From contig JARUPY010000091.1 of NCBI GenBank assembly GCA_029817715.1, positions 744,001-808,000 on the forward strand: a stretch of DNA of 64,000 nt. The letters run 5' to 3'. Under the pieces are notes generated by a model. It saw nothing but the letters and a program-made list of their open reading frames with translations. It did not search any database and was not told the origin of the DNA. This DNA comes from Melastoma dodecandrum. Taxonomy: Eukaryota > Streptophyta > Magnoliopsida > Myrtales > Melastomataceae. The stretch's first letter is position 1. Every line of letters starts with the position of its first letter. Below are positions 52,158 to 61,820 of the stretch, piece after piece. The translations under genes were made by a program, and so were the position numbers.

Positions 52158-53675
52158 ATGGGAATAGTGCCGCTTTCGCCAGAACGCCTGCCGACACTTT
52201 TGAAGCTCGCGCTGTATCGCCTGGTTCGCGTTAGAGCGCCGCAGCGGCCCGGCAACCCCGGGCTCGATCCCGCCAAAGCCGGCTGGCGCGCGACGCTGGC
52301 CAGCGCCATCGCCCTCAGAGAGGCGGGTCGCTTCGCCGAGGCCGACAGCCTTCTCGCGCGCGGGCTCGCCGCCTTTCCCGATGATCCCGGCCTGCTGATC
52401 GAGCATGCGCTGGCGGCCGATGGCGCCAAGCGCCACCGCGAGGCGATCGCGCGCTGGAGGGCGGCCCTGGCGGTGGCGCCGGGACGGTCGATCTGCCATT
52501 TCAGTTTGGCAGCGGACTTTCGCGAGATCGGGGAGACTGCCGAGGCCCGCCGCGTCATCGAGGCCGCTCTGATGCGCTTCCCGCGCGACTCGAGCGTGAT
52601 CTGCGAGGCCGGGCGCATCGCCGAGGCGGAGGGGCGGTTTGCCGACGCCGCGGCCCTCTTCGGCCGGCTCGTGCGACGGCGCCACCCTCCCCCCGACTGG
52701 CTCCGCGGGCAGGCGCATGCGCTGGTCCTGCTCGGCCGCTTCCCGGAGGCCGAGGCGGCTCTCGCCGCCGCCCTCGCGCGCCACCCCGACGAGCAGATGC
52801 TGCTCGCCGTCGAAGGCATCCTCGCCTCGTCGCGCGAGGATTGGCCGGCGGCGACGGCGCTGTGGGCCGAGTATCGCCGGCGCTTCCCCGACGACAAGAC
52901 GGGCTGGGAGCATCACGGCCGCGCCGTGCAGGGCGCGCTGCTGGCGGCCGAGGACGCCGGGGCGCCCGTCGCGCCGGCGGTGCTGTCGGCGCCGCTGAAG
53001 CTCGATGTCGTCGAAGACGAGGCGATCCGCACCCTGATGCTCGGCTTCGAGAGCATCGGCGACAGCTGCGAGTTCGGCTCGGTGCAGCGCCGCTACGGCG
53101 CCGAGCCGCTCGGCCTGCTGCGCTGGAACGACGTCCAGCTCGACGACCTCATCGCCGCGCTGGCGCATCGCTTCGCGGGCATGGGACTCCCCGAGAACAC
53201 CGAGATGCCGGTGATCGGCAACGGCGAGTACACGATCAGGGACACCCGCTGGTCGCTTTGGATGCATACCTTTCTGTTCGAAGGCCAGACCGATCCCGCC
53301 GCGCTCTATCCGAAGATGTGCCGTCGCGTCGCCTGGCTGCGCGACAAGCTCGTCGCCGACCTCGAGGCGGCGGAGAAGATCTTCGTCTACCGCTCGCCCG
53401 GCGTCGACGCGGCGCGGCTCGCCGCGCTGCACGAGGCGCTGGAGGCCTACGGCCGCATCCGCCTGCTCGCGGTGCAGCCCGCATCAGTGCCCGGCTTGAG
53501 GCATGGAGCGCCGGGCGAGATCGTCGCGCTGGGCGAGCGGCGCTGGATGGGCTTTCTGAGCCGCCTCGGCGTCGCCGACGGCAATTACTGGGACATCGCC
53601 TTCGACGAATGGGTCGCGATCTGCCGCGCGACGGAGGCGGCGGCTAGATCCCCTGCCCTTCGACCTGCACCGTGA
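52158..53675 (+). CDS. TPR protein with C-terminal DUF1796-like domain, copy B
   Basis: 505 residues. TPR-like repeats fill about 40-260 (EAGRFAEADSLLARGLAAFP, GETAEARRVIEAALMRFP, LGRFPEAEAALAAALARHP). The DUF1796-like part has ESIGDSCEFGSVQRRYGAEPLG with Cys304, LLRWNDVQLDDL, RWSLWMHTFLF with His370 and KIFVYRSPGVDAARL. It is a diverged paralog of copy A (49190) and of the partial copy at the window start; the middle linkers differ most. Its 3' end overlaps the minus-strand TPR gene by 32 bp. The gene is divergent from the methyltransferase, 69 bp between starts, which may share a control region. Confidence 0.86.
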   Translation: MGIVPLSPERLPTLLKLALYRLVRVRAPQRPGNPGLDPAKAGWRATLASAIALREAGRFAEADSLLARGLAAFPDDPGLLIEHALAADGAKRHREAIARWRAALAVAPGRSICHFSLAADFREIGETAEARRVIEAALMRFPRDSSVICEAGRIAEAEGRFADAAALFGRLVRRRHPPPDWLRGQAHALVLLGRFPEAEAALAAALARHPDEQMLLAVEGILASSREDWPAATALWAEYRRRFPDDKTGWEHHGRAVQGALLAAEDAGAPVAPAVLSAPLKLDVVEDEAIRTLMLGFESIGDSCEFGSVQRRYGAEPLGLLRWNDVQLDDLIAALAHRFAGMGLPENTEMPVIGNGEYTIRDTRWSLWMHTFLFEGQTDPAALYPKMCRRVAWLRDKLVADLEAAEKIFVYRSPGVDAARLAALHEALEAYGRIRLLAVQPASVPGLRHGAPGEIVALGERRWMGFLSRLGVADGNYWDIAFDEWVAICRATEAAARSPALRPAP

Positions 53676-54501
53676 GCTTGTCGACGATCTGCTGGATCTC
53701 CGGCTGGTGCGGGTAGATCGCCAGCGCGCGGCGGTAGACCTCGAGCGCCTGCTTGTCGAAGCCGGTGCGCTGCAGGATCATCGCCATGCCCTCGATCGCG
53801 CCGAAATGCTTGGGCTCGAGCTTGAGCACGTGCTCGACGTCGGCCATCGACCCGTTGAGGTCGCCTTTCGCGAAGCGCACGCTGGCCCGCTTGTTCCAGG
53901 CCTCGGCCCAGTTCGGATCGAGAACGACCAGCTTGTCGAGAAGCTGCGCCGCGACATCGAGGTTCTTGCCCTGGATGGAGACCACCGCGCGCTGCATGAG
54001 GAGGTTGGCGGTGTCGGAGCCCGATCGCATCCAGATCGCCGAGATCAGCCCGGCGAGCCCCTTGGCCTCCTCGACGTCGCTGGCGGCGGCGAGCTTGCCG
54101 TACAATTCATCCAGCGTGTGGCGGCGGGCGAAGGCGAGCGGCGGATGCGGCGTCAGGGCCTTGCGGATCGCTTCGGCGCGCTCGGCCGGGGTCGGCACGC
54201 GCTTCGGGGGCGCCGCGGCCTTGCGCTGCGGCATCGGCTGCAGGTCGGGGTTCGGCAAGACACCGCCCGGTCCGACCACCATGCCGCCGTCGGGGCGGCC
54301 GGGCGTCATGCCGTTCGGCGCGTCGCCGCGAGGGCCGTAGACGTGGACGCCCGGCGGCATCTTGATGTCGGGCAGGCCCGGCAGCTTCAAGACTTCGCCC
54401 GCGCCCGGCTGGACGGGATCGGCTTCCGCAAACGCGGGCGGCGGCACCAGGGCGAAAGCCATGATGCAGATGGCAGCGGAGCAGCGGAAGCCGGAGACCA
54501 T
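53644..54501 (-). CDS. Exported TPR protein
   Basis: 285 residues. A signal peptide (SAAICIMAFALVPPPAFA) and a Pro/Gly-rich segment to about 110 precede TPR motifs: DVAAQLLDKLVVLDPNWAEAWNKRASVRFAKGD, MADVEHVLKLEPKHFGAIEGMAMIL, ALEVYRRALAIYPHQPEIQQI. The canonical W-x-x-G-A-Y TPR positions are visible in two to three repeats. It is probably a periplasmic protein-interaction module; partners unknown. Convergent with copy B. Confidence 0.9.
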   Translation of the reverse strand: MVSGFRCSAAICIMAFALVPPPAFAEADPVQPGAGEVLKLPGLPDIKMPPGVHVYGPRGDAPNGMTPGRPDGGMVVGPGGVLPNPDLQPMPQRKAAAPPKRVPTPAERAEAIRKALTPHPPLAFARRHTLDELYGKLAAASDVEEAKGLAGLISAIWMRSGSDTANLLMQRAVVSIQGKNLDVAAQLLDKLVVLDPNWAEAWNKRASVRFAKGDLNGSMADVEHVLKLEPKHFGAIEGMAMILQRTGFDKQALEVYRRALAIYPHQPEIQQIVDKLTVQVEGQGI

Positions 54502-54566
54502 CTCCGCAGGCTAGGATGAAGCCGGCGAAACGTCAAAGCGCCGGATCGCCTCCGGCGTGATCATGC

Positions 54567-54594
54567 ATCCTCCTCCCGCGGACGGGAGGAGGAT
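54567..54594. terminator. Hairpin after the molybdoenzyme operon
   Basis: Perfect 12-bp inverted repeat (atcctcctcccg / cgggaggaggat) with a cgga loop, followed by tttgttt on the plus strand. It lies just past the stop of the minus-strand gene at 54608; a second GC hairpin (cgccgga / tccggcg, 54539-54557) is adjacent. Probably ends the molybdoenzyme transcript. Confidence 0.7.
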
Positions 54595-54607
54595 TTGTTT
54601 CAAAGGC

Positions 54608-56920
54608 TCAGGCGTTCTGCGCCTGGTGGCCGATCGGCAGCTCGCGGATGCGGCGGCCGGTGGCGGCGAAGATCGCGTTGGTGATCGCCGGCGCGACCGG
54701 CGGCACGCCGGGCTCGCCGACGCCGCCGAGCGGCATGCGCCAGTCGTCGTGCGGGACGATGTGCACGTTGACGACCTTCGGGGCGGCGTCCATGCGCAGG
54801 ATCTCGTACCCGTCGAAGTTGTTCTGGACGGCCTTGCCGCCCTTGAACGTGATCTTCGACATCAGCGCGAGACCCATGCCCATCACCACGGCGCCTTCGA
54901 GCTGCGACTTGACGCGCTCCGGGTTCACCACCGGCCCGCAGTCGATCACGATGTCGACGCGCTTGACGACGACCTTGCCCTTGTCGTCGACCGCGACCTC
55001 GCACGCCACCGCGGTGTAGCTGACGAAGGAATAGTGCCCGGCGATGCCGAGACCCGAGCCCTTCGGCATGCTCCGACCCCAGTCGATCGCCTTCGCCGCC
55101 ACGTTGATGACGTTGCGCAACCGGCCCGTGTCGATCGGGTAGACCTTGGGATCCTCGCCGTGGTTCCAGGCATCGCCGATCGCGATCGGATCGAGGATGC
55201 GCGCCGGCCCGATGACGTCGAGCAGGTAGTCCTTCTGATCGCGTCCCGCCGCCGCGGCGCACTCGGCGACGAAGCTCTGCACGGCGAAGGCGTGCGGGAT
55301 GTTGGAGACCGAACGGAACCAGCCGATCCGCACATGCGCGTCGACGGCCGGATTCTCCATCCGGATGTTCGGGATCGCGTAGGGCAGGTTGACGAGACCC
55401 ATGCCGAGCTCGAAGGGCATCTCGTGGTTGGCGCCCACCGCGAAGATCGAGCCGATCGTCGGCGCCGCCGAGCGGTGCAGCCACGCGACGGGCATGCCCG
55501 TCTCGTCGAGGCCGGCCTCGAGATGCTCGGCCGACACCGTGTGGTAGTAGCCGTTGTGGATGTCGTCCTCGCGCGTCCACAGCAGCTTGACCGGCTTGCC
55601 GGCCGCCTTGGCGCAGAGCGCCGCCTCGACGCAATAGTCGGGCTTCGACTTGCGACCGAAGCCGCCGCCGAGCAGCGTGACGTTCACCTTGACCTTGTCG
55701 TCGGGCACCCCGAGGCGCTTGGCGACGTTGTCGTGCGCGGCCTGCGGCGACTGCACGCAGGACCAGATCTCGACCGAGCCGTCGTCCTTCACGTGGGCGA
55801 TCGCCGCCGGCGTCTCCATCGGCGCCTGCACGAGATGCGGGATGTAATAGTCCGCACTGACGCGGGTCTTGGCCTTGGCCATCGCCGAATCGACGTCGCC
55901 GTTGTTGCGGACGACCTTGCCCGGCGCCTGCGAGGCGGCGACCAGCTTCTTGCGGAACGCCTCGGAATCGTAGCTGGCGTTCGGACCTTCGTCCCAGACG
56001 ATCTTCAGGGCTTCACGCCCCTTCATCGCGGCATAGGTGTTGGTGGCGATCACGGCCACGCCGCCGAGCGGCTGGAACTTGACGGGCGCGACCGCCGGGT
56101 CGATGCGGACGATCTTGACGACGCCCGGCACTTTCAGCGCCGCGGAATCGTCGACGCTCTTCACCGTGCCGCCGAACACCGGGCTGCGCGCCACGACGGC
56201 GTGCAGCATGCCGTCGAGCTTGGTGTCCATCCCATAGACCGCGCGGCCGGTGGTGATGTCGAAGCCGTCGTAGATCCCGACGTTGCCCTTGCCGATGTAG
56301 CGGAAGTCGGCGGGGCGCTTCAGCACCACCATCTCCGGCGACGGCACCGGCAGCTCGGCCGCCGCCTTGGCCAGCGCGCCGTAGCCGAGCGTCTTGCCGG
56401 ACTTGGCGTGGACGACCTGGTGGCCCTTGGCGGCGCATTCCTCGACCGGCACGCCCCATTGCTTGGCGGCGGCCTGCACGAGCATCAGCTTCGCCGCGGC
56501 GCCGGCGTGGCGCATGTGGACGATGTTCTGGCGCGTCGAGCGCGAGCCGTCGGTGTCCTCGTTGCCGTACTTGCCCTCGTTGCCTTCGGCCTGGACGATG
56601 CGGATCTTGTCCCAGTCGGCGTCGAGCTCGTCGCCGATGATGATGCCCCAGCCGGTGCGGATGCCTTGCCCCATGTCGGAGCGCTGGCAGGTGATGGTCA
56701 CGATGCCGTCGTCGGCGATGGCGACGAAGAGCTTCGGATTGTCGCGCCAGCCGTTCGGCATGCCGTCGGCGCCGAACCCGGCGGCCTTGGCCGGGGTGTC
56801 GATCGACAGCGCGACGACGAAGCCGCCGAGCCCAGCGATGAGACCGCGGCGGCTGACGTTCGCGATGCGCGGGCGCTGCGCCGCCTCGGTGAGGGCGGCG
56901 AAGTCATGATCGTGCGTCAT
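54608..56920 (-). CDS. Molybdopterin-binding subunit of an isoquinoline 1-oxidoreductase-type hydroxylase
   Basis: 770 residues from ATG 56920. The N terminus has [16 protein letters not shown], a twin-arginine signal for Tat export. Xanthine-dehydrogenase-family blocks follow: [38 protein letters not shown], and the near-C-terminal [17 protein letters not shown] with the catalytic Glu at GVGEPG. This subunit carries the Mo-cofactor and hydroxylates N-heterocycles or aldehydes in the periplasm. Its partner is the 2Fe-2S protein at 56920, sharing the last base of the stop with this start. No FAD or cytochrome subunit is encoded next to it. Confidence 0.92.
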   Translation of the reverse strand: MTHDHDFAALTEAAQRPRIANVSRRGLIAGLGGFVVALSIDTPAKAAGFGADGMPNGWRDNPKLFVAIADDGIVTITCQRSDMGQGIRTGWGIIIGDELDADWDKIRIVQAEGNEGKYGNEDTDGSRSTRQNIVHMRHAGAAAKLMLVQAAAKQWGVPVEECAAKGHQVVHAKSGKTLGYGALAKAAAELPVPSPEMVVLKRPADFRYIGKGNVGIYDGFDITTGRAVYGMDTKLDGMLHAVVARSPVFGGTVKSVDDSAALKVPGVVKIVRIDPAVAPVKFQPLGGVAVIATNTYAAMKGREALKIVWDEGPNASYDSEAFRKKLVAASQAPGKVVRNNGDVDSAMAKAKTRVSADYYIPHLVQAPMETPAAIAHVKDDGSVEIWSCVQSPQAAHDNVAKRLGVPDDKVKVNVTLLGGGFGRKSKPDYCVEAALCAKAAGKPVKLLWTREDDIHNGYYHTVSAEHLEAGLDETGMPVAWLHRSAAPTIGSIFAVGANHEMPFELGMGLVNLPYAIPNIRMENPAVDAHVRIGWFRSVSNIPHAFAVQSFVAECAAAAGRDQKDYLLDVIGPARILDPIAIGDAWNHGEDPKVYPIDTGRLRNVINVAAKAIDWGRSMPKGSGLGIAGHYSFVSYTAVACEVAVDDKGKVVVKRVDIVIDCGPVVNPERVKSQLEGAVVMGMGLALMSKITFKGGKAVQNNFDGYEILRMDAAPKVVNVHIVPHDDWRMPLGGVGEPGVPPVAPAITNAIFAATGRRIRELPIGHQAQNA

Positions 56921-57381
56921 CAGATCGCTCCCTTGCTGTCGGCGGCCTTGTGGATGGCGGCGCGGATGCGCGGGTAGGTGCCGCAGCGGCAGATGTTGCC
57001 GCTCATCGACGCGTCGATGTCGGCGTCCGTCGGCTTCGGCGTCGACTTCAGCATCGACACGGCCTGCATGATCTGGCCGGCCTGGCAATAGCCGCACTGC
57101 GGCACGTTCAGCTCGCGCCAGGCGACCTGCACCGGGTGGTTGCCGTCCTTCGACAGGCCCTCGATGGTGGTGACCTTGGTGTCCTTCGCCGCCGACACCG
57201 GCGTCACGCAGGCGCGCGCCGCCTCGCCGTCGAGATGGATGGTGCAGGCGCCGCACAGGGCCGCGCCGCAGCCGAACTTCACGCCCGTGAGGCCGAGTTC
57301 GTCGCGCAGGTACCAGAGAAGCGGCATATCCGGATCCCCGTCGAAGCTGCGCGCCTCGCCGTTGACTGTCAGCTTAATCAA
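56920..57381 (-). CDS. 2Fe-2S subunit of the isoquinoline 1-oxidoreductase-type enzyme
   Basis: 153 residues. The N-terminal ferredoxin domain has [16 protein letters not shown] with CARACVTP, and the C-terminal cluster domain has [11 protein letters not shown] and [14 protein letters not shown]; these eight Cys bind two [2Fe-2S] clusters. It passes electrons from the Mo-subunit encoded next (TGATG overlap). No signal peptide; export with the Tat partner is expected. First gene of the unit. Confidence 0.94.
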   Translation of the reverse strand: MIKLTVNGEARSFDGDPDMPLLWYLRDELGLTGVKFGCGAALCGACTIHLDGEAARACVTPVSAAKDTKVTTIEGLSKDGNHPVQVAWRELNVPQCGYCQAGQIMQAVSMLKSTPKPTDADIDASMSGNICRCGTYPRIRAAIHKAADSKGAI

Positions 57382-57505
57382 GGACCCTCTCCTTGGGTGT
57401 TGGGCGCATATCGCCAGACGCGGAGACTAGACCTCTTCCAAAGAAAAACGAAGGCCCTTTGCGGCCAAACCGTCGTTCCCGATCGGGTCGTACGCTCGTC
57501 GCGCG

Positions 57506-59548
57506 TTATCGTTGCAGCGCAGCGAGATGGGCCGCGAAGCTCGGCAGCAGGCGGTCGTTGGCGTAGCCGCTGAGATGGTCGACATCGAAGTCGAGCGGCT
57601 TGCCGTCGGCCATCGCGTCGCATGCGACGGGACCGCAGAGCACCGCCGCCGGGTCCCAGATCGACACGCCGGGCAGCGCGGCGAGCGCGCGCTCCCTGTC
57701 GAGGATCGGCGCGCGGCGGCGTTCGAACGCGGCGCGATCCTCCGAGAAGCCGGCGGCGCAGATCGGGTTCGAGCGGTCGAACCAGTCCGCGCAGCGGAAC
57801 GGCGGCGACTTGAACACCGGCTTCGGCGCCTCGAGCACGACCTTGACCTTCTTTGCGGTGAGCGCCGCGATGAAGGCTCGTGCCTCGTCGAACGCGGCCG
57901 CCGGCGCGACCGTCGGCCCGCGATCGATCACGTCGTCGTCCTGGCTGCGGTAGCGGTGGAGCCGCAGCGACGGCAGGAAGACGACATCGCCCTCCCGGGC
58001 GCCGTTGAGGCTCGTGTTGTGGATCCTCGTAGTGGCCGCGCGGCAGGCGTCGTCGAGCGCGGCGACCGGCGTCAGCAGGTCCATGAAGGCGCAGCCGGAG
58101 CTCGCGTAGATCGACACGTCGACGTGCCGGTCCTGCGCGAACTCCCGCAGCATGCGCAGGTAGGCGCCGGCGTGCGAGTCGCCGGCGACGATGAGGCCAC
58201 CGGGCGCCGGCGCGCCGCAGCCCTTCGGCTCGAGGTCGAGGATCTTGACGGCCCCCTCCCAGTGCGTCGCGACCTGGGCGCTGCAGGCCCCGTCGGCCGG
58301 AGGCTTGCTGTACGGGCTCCAGAGCTGGGTGTTCCGGGTCTGCGACAGCGACAGGACGGAGGTCAGCGCGAACGCCGCCTTGGCGAGGCCCGCGCTCGCG
58401 ACGAGCGCGCCGAGGCCGACCCCGACGACGGCCGCGCGCGGCCAGCGCCGCAGCCGGGACGAGCGCCGGAACGGCTGCTCGACGAAGCGATAGGACAGCG
58501 CCGCAAGCGCGAAGGTCAGCGCGACGGCGATCGCACGCGTCGCGATATTGTCGAGGCCGCAGGTCCATCGCATCAGCACGTAGACGGGCCAGTGCCAGAG
58601 ATAGAGCGAGTACGAGATGCGCCCGACGTAGGCGACGGGGCGGCTTGCGAGGACGCCGGCCGTGCGGCCGGCCACGCCAGCGCCGACGAGCGCGATGAGC
58701 ACAAGCGTCGCGGCAACGGGCGGGACAGCCCAGGGATAGGGGAAGGCCGTCTCGCGCGCGAGGGCGAAGGTCGCGGCAAGGCCCGCCACGGCGATCGCCG
58801 CAAGCCCGTCGCTGAGGCGGCCGGGAAGCGTCGCCAGCGCCGGGCGCCAGCGCGCCGACGTCAGCGCCAGGATCATGCCGAGGCCGAGCTCCCAGAAGCG
58901 CGCCGGCAGGAGGAAGAAGGCGGCCGCCGGCTCGCGCGGCGTCAGCCAGGCGCAGTACGCGAGCGAGGCCGCCGACAGCGCGCCCAGGATGACGACGGCG
59001 AGCCGGCGCCAGCGCCGCAGCCGCGCCACGGTGACGAGCGCGATCAGCGCCGGGAAGACGAGGTAGAACTGCTCCTCGACGCCGAGCGACCAGGTGTGGA
59101 GGAACGTGTTGAAGGCTTCGCGCGGCGCGAAATAGACCTCGGTCTGCGAGGCGAGCGAGATGTTGGACAGGCCGAAGAAGGCGGCGAGGCCCGTGCTCGG
59201 GATCACCTCGCTGAGCCAGGCATCGGGCACGAAGAGCACCGTCGCCACCGTCGCGACGAGCAGCATCACGATCAGCGCCGGCGCGATCCGTCGCAGCCGC
59301 CGCGCGTAGAAGAACGCGACCATGTCCCGCACGCGCGCGAAGCGCTGGTCGATCATCGACAGCGTGACGACGAAGCCGGAGATCACGAAGAAGACGTCGA
59401 CGCCGGTGAAGCCGCCCGGCAGCCACGCGCGCTCGAGGTGGCAGACCATGACGGAGAGGACCGCGATCGCGCGCAGCCCGTCGATGGCGCCGATGTGCGT
59501 TTCCGCGGGGCGCGCGCCAGCGTCCGGGGCGGCGAGACCGGTGGTCAC
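57506..59548 (-). CDS. OafA-type acyltransferase with C-terminal SGNH domain
   Basis: 680 residues. The N-terminal acyltransferase 3 domain has HIGAIDGLRAIAVLSVMVCHLE, GFTGVDVFFVISGFVV, LHTWSLGVEEQFYLVFPALI and SYSLYLWHWPVYVLM; about ten membrane helices. The C-terminal domain (about 430-680) has IVAGDSHAGAYLRM, an SGNH nucleophile, and FDVDHLSGYANDRLLPSF with the Asp-His pair. The fusion acylates polysaccharide in the periplasm, as in LPS O-antigen acetylation. It stands alone on the minus strand; the target glycan is unknown. Confidence 0.95.
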   Translation of the reverse strand: MTTGLAAPDAGARPAETHIGAIDGLRAIAVLSVMVCHLERAWLPGGFTGVDVFFVISGFVVTLSMIDQRFARVRDMVAFFYARRLRRIAPALIVMLLVATVATVLFVPDAWLSEVIPSTGLAAFFGLSNISLASQTEVYFAPREAFNTFLHTWSLGVEEQFYLVFPALIALVTVARLRRWRRLAVVILGALSAASLAYCAWLTPREPAAAFFLLPARFWELGLGMILALTSARWRPALATLPGRLSDGLAAIAVAGLAATFALARETAFPYPWAVPPVAATLVLIALVGAGVAGRTAGVLASRPVAYVGRISYSLYLWHWPVYVLMRWTCGLDNIATRAIAVALTFALAALSYRFVEQPFRRSSRLRRWPRAAVVGVGLGALVASAGLAKAAFALTSVLSLSQTRNTQLWSPYSKPPADGACSAQVATHWEGAVKILDLEPKGCGAPAPGGLIVAGDSHAGAYLRMLREFAQDRHVDVSIYASSGCAFMDLLTPVAALDDACRAATTRIHNTSLNGAREGDVVFLPSLRLHRYRSQDDDVIDRGPTVAPAAAFDEARAFIAALTAKKVKVVLEAPKPVFKSPPFRCADWFDRSNPICAAGFSEDRAAFERRRAPILDRERALAALPGVSIWDPAAVLCGPVACDAMADGKPLDFDVDHLSGYANDRLLPSFAAHLAALQR

Positions 59549-59599
59549 GCGCCGGCGCCCATCATGGGCGGAAGCTTTCGAGCGGACCCGCAGACATGG

Positions 59600-60487
59600 C
59601 TAACCGACGCTCGACGCGATGCGGCCCTCGCCGTCGGCCCAGAGCGCGCTGATGCCCTCGCGATAGGTCGGGTAGGCCAGCTCGAGGCCGAGCTCGTCCT
59701 TGATCTTGCGGTTCGAGCAGCGCTTGCTCTCGCTGTAGAACGAGCGCGCCATCGGCGTCATGTCGGCGGTGGCGAAGTCCTGCTCCGGCGGCGGCGCGAC
59801 GCCCATCATCTCGGCCGCGAAGGCGATCACGTCCTGCGGCGGCGCCGGCTCGTCGTCGGTGACGTTCCACACGTCGGACGGCCCCTCGTGCGCGACGAGC
59901 GCGGCACAGGCACGGGCGATGTCCTCGACGTGGATGCGGTTGAACACCTGCCCCGGCTTGACGATGCGGCGCGCCTTGCCCTGGGCGAGATTGACGAGCG
60001 GGTTGCGGCCGGGACCGTAGATGCCGGAGAGACGCAGGACGTGCACCGTCTTGGCCGGGTCCTTGGCGAGGGCCAGCCACGCCTTCTCCGCGTGGATGCG
60101 CGCCTTCGACCGGTCGTTCTCCGAGCGCGGCACTGCCGCCTCGTCGACCCACTCGCCGCCGCGGTCGCCGTAGACGCCGATCGTCGAGAGATAGAGGATC
60201 TTCTGCGGCCGCTTGATCGCCGCGAGGCGCCGCCCGTAGCGCGCCAGCACCGGATCGACCGATGTGCCGGGCGCGATCGACACCAGGATCACGTCGGCGT
60301 CGCCGAGCCGCTGGTCGATCTCCTCGGCCGCGCCGTCCTGGCCGAAGTGCAGGATCTCGGCCCCCTCGGCGAGGGGACGCGGGGTCGCCGCATCGCGCAC
60401 CGTGCCGGCGACATGCTCGAAGGCATGCTTGTAGAGATGCACGAAGTGCTGCGCGCTGTAGCCGAGACCGAAGACGAACAAGTTCAT
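59600..60487 (-). CDS. NAD-dependent epimerase/dehydratase-like SDR protein
   Basis: 295 residues from ATG 60487 (MNLFVFGLGYSAQHFVHL). The Rossmann motif is FGLGYSAQHF; ILYLSTIGVYGDRGGEWVDE, a SKARIHAEKAW segment with the active Lys replaced by Ala in the usual YxxxK position, and VFNRIHVEDIARACAALV follow. This is the YeeZ-like extended SDR family, of uncertain reaction; the missing Tyr-x3-Lys pair suggests binding without catalysis or an unusual mechanism. It precedes no clear partner; the NhaP gene is 49 bp upstream on the same strand. Confidence 0.85.
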   Translation of the reverse strand: MNLFVFGLGYSAQHFVHLYKHAFEHVAGTVRDAATPRPLAEGAEILHFGQDGAAEEIDQRLGDADVILVSIAPGTSVDPVLARYGRRLAAIKRPQKILYLSTIGVYGDRGGEWVDEAAVPRSENDRSKARIHAEKAWLALAKDPAKTVHVLRLSGIYGPGRNPLVNLAQGKARRIVKPGQVFNRIHVEDIARACAALVAHEGPSDVWNVTDDEPAPPQDVIAFAAEMMGVAPPPEQDFATADMTPMARSFYSESKRCSNRKIKDELGLELAYPTYREGISALWADGEGRIASSVG

Positions 60488-60536
60488 GCGGACAAGGGGA
60501 TAAGGCGCAAACGGGGCGGGAGCGGGGCCGAGGCGA

Positions 60537-61820
60537 TCAGCTCGTCTCCGCCTGCGCCGCGTCCTCGTCCGGCCGGTAGCGCTGCGCGAGCCGGCCGATC
60601 GTCGCGCCCTGCACCAGCACCGAGAAGAACACCACCGCATAGGTCGCCGCGAGGATCAGCTCCTGGTTCGGGCCCTTCGGGATCGACAGCGCGAGCGCGA
60701 TCGAGATGCCGCCGCGCAGGCCGCCCCACACGAGGATCGGCACCGCCCCGCGGCCGAGGCTGGAGATGCGGTAGAGCACGAGCAGCGGGCCGCCGACCGA
60801 GACGAGCCGGGCGACGAGCACGATCGGCACGACGGCGAGCGCGACGAGCATGATCGCGGTCTCGCGCCACACGACGATCGCCTCGAGCCCGACGAGCAGG
60901 AACAGCACCGCGTTGAGGATCTCGTCGACCAGCAACCAGAAGCTGACGACGTAGTCGCGGGACCGTTCGCTGAGCGCGTATTTGACGCCCTGGTTGCCCA
61001 TGATGAGCCCGGCGACCGCCATCGCCACCGGGCCGGACACGCCCATCGCCTGCGCCGCCGCATAGCCGCCCATCACCACCGCCAGCGTGATCAGGACCTC
61101 GGCGACGAGGTCGGCGATGCCGCGCATGAGCCAGAAGGCGATGCCGCCGACGATCGCGCCGAAGGCGATGCCGCCGCCGGCCTCGAGCGCGAAGAGGCGC
61201 GCGGCGGTGCCGAGGGTCATCTCCTGCTGGCCCGTGGCGGCCGCGAAGACGATCGTGAAGACGACGACGCCGACCCCGTCGTTGAACAGGCTCTCCGTGG
61301 CGATCGTCGCCTGGATCGACGGCGGCAGCCATGCGTCCTTGAGGATCGCGATGACGGCGACGGGGTCGGTCGGGCTGATCAGCGCGCCGAACACGAGGCA
61401 CCAGACGAGCGGCATGTCGTGGCCGACGACGAGCAGCAGGCCCTTGAGGCCGCAGCCGACCAGCAGCGTCGACAGGAGCGTGCCGAAGGTGGCGAGCGCG
61501 AGGATCGCCCAGCGCCCCTCGCGCATGTCGCGCCAGTCGATGTGGAAGGCGCCGGCGAAGAGAAGGAACGACAGCATGCCGTCGAGCAGGGTCGTCTTGA
61601 AGTCGAGCTGGTCGACGAAGCTCTTCGCGAACCGGTGCAGTTGCAGGCCGGGCGCCAGGCGCGAGGCGACGACGATCGCCGCCGACGCCAGGGCGCCGAG
61701 GATCGTCAGCCCGATCGCCGGCGGCAGGCGCAGGAATCGCGCGTTGATCGTCGCGAAGACGGCCGTGAGCACGACGACGGCCGCCGCCGCGTCGAAGGGG
61801 GAGAGATCGAGCCCGGTCAA
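60537..61820 (-). CDS. Na+/H+ antiporter, NhaP/CPA1 family
   Basis: 427 residues from TTG 61820, which overlaps the stop of the stress-protein gene in the sequence ttga, so they are coupled. About twelve helices; FGALISPTDPVAVIAILKDAWLP and ESLFNDGVGVVVFTIVF hold the ion-coordinating Asp residues, GLRGGISIALALSIP is the C-terminal family signature. It exchanges protons for sodium or potassium across the inner membrane. Coupling to a universal stress protein suggests regulation by nucleotide-bound USP, an inference. Confidence 0.93.
   Translation of the reverse strand: MTGLDLSPFDAAAAVVVLTAVFATINARFLRLPPAIGLTILGALASAAIVVASRLAPGLQLHRFAKSFVDQLDFKTTLLDGMLSFLLFAGAFHIDWRDMREGRWAILALATFGTLLSTLLVGCGLKGLLLVVGHDMPLVWCLVFGALISPTDPVAVIAILKDAWLPPSIQATIATESLFNDGVGVVVFTIVFAAATGQQEMTLGTAARLFALEAGGGIAFGAIVGGIAFWLMRGIADLVAEVLITLAVVMGGYAAAQAMGVSGPVAMAVAGLIMGNQGVKYALSERSRDYVVSFWLLVDEILNAVLFLLVGLEAIVVWRETAIMLVALAVVPIVLVARLVSVGGPLLVLYRISSLGRGAVPILVWGGLRGGISIALALSIPKGPNQELILAATYAVVFFSVLVQGATIGRLAQRYRPDEDAAQAETS

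Noticed and set aside
57512..60853. A 1113-codon open frame on the plus strand
   Set aside because: It runs antisense to the OafA acyltransferase, SDR and part of the antiporter, has no recognisable domain and reflects the scarcity of stop codons in GC-rich DNA.
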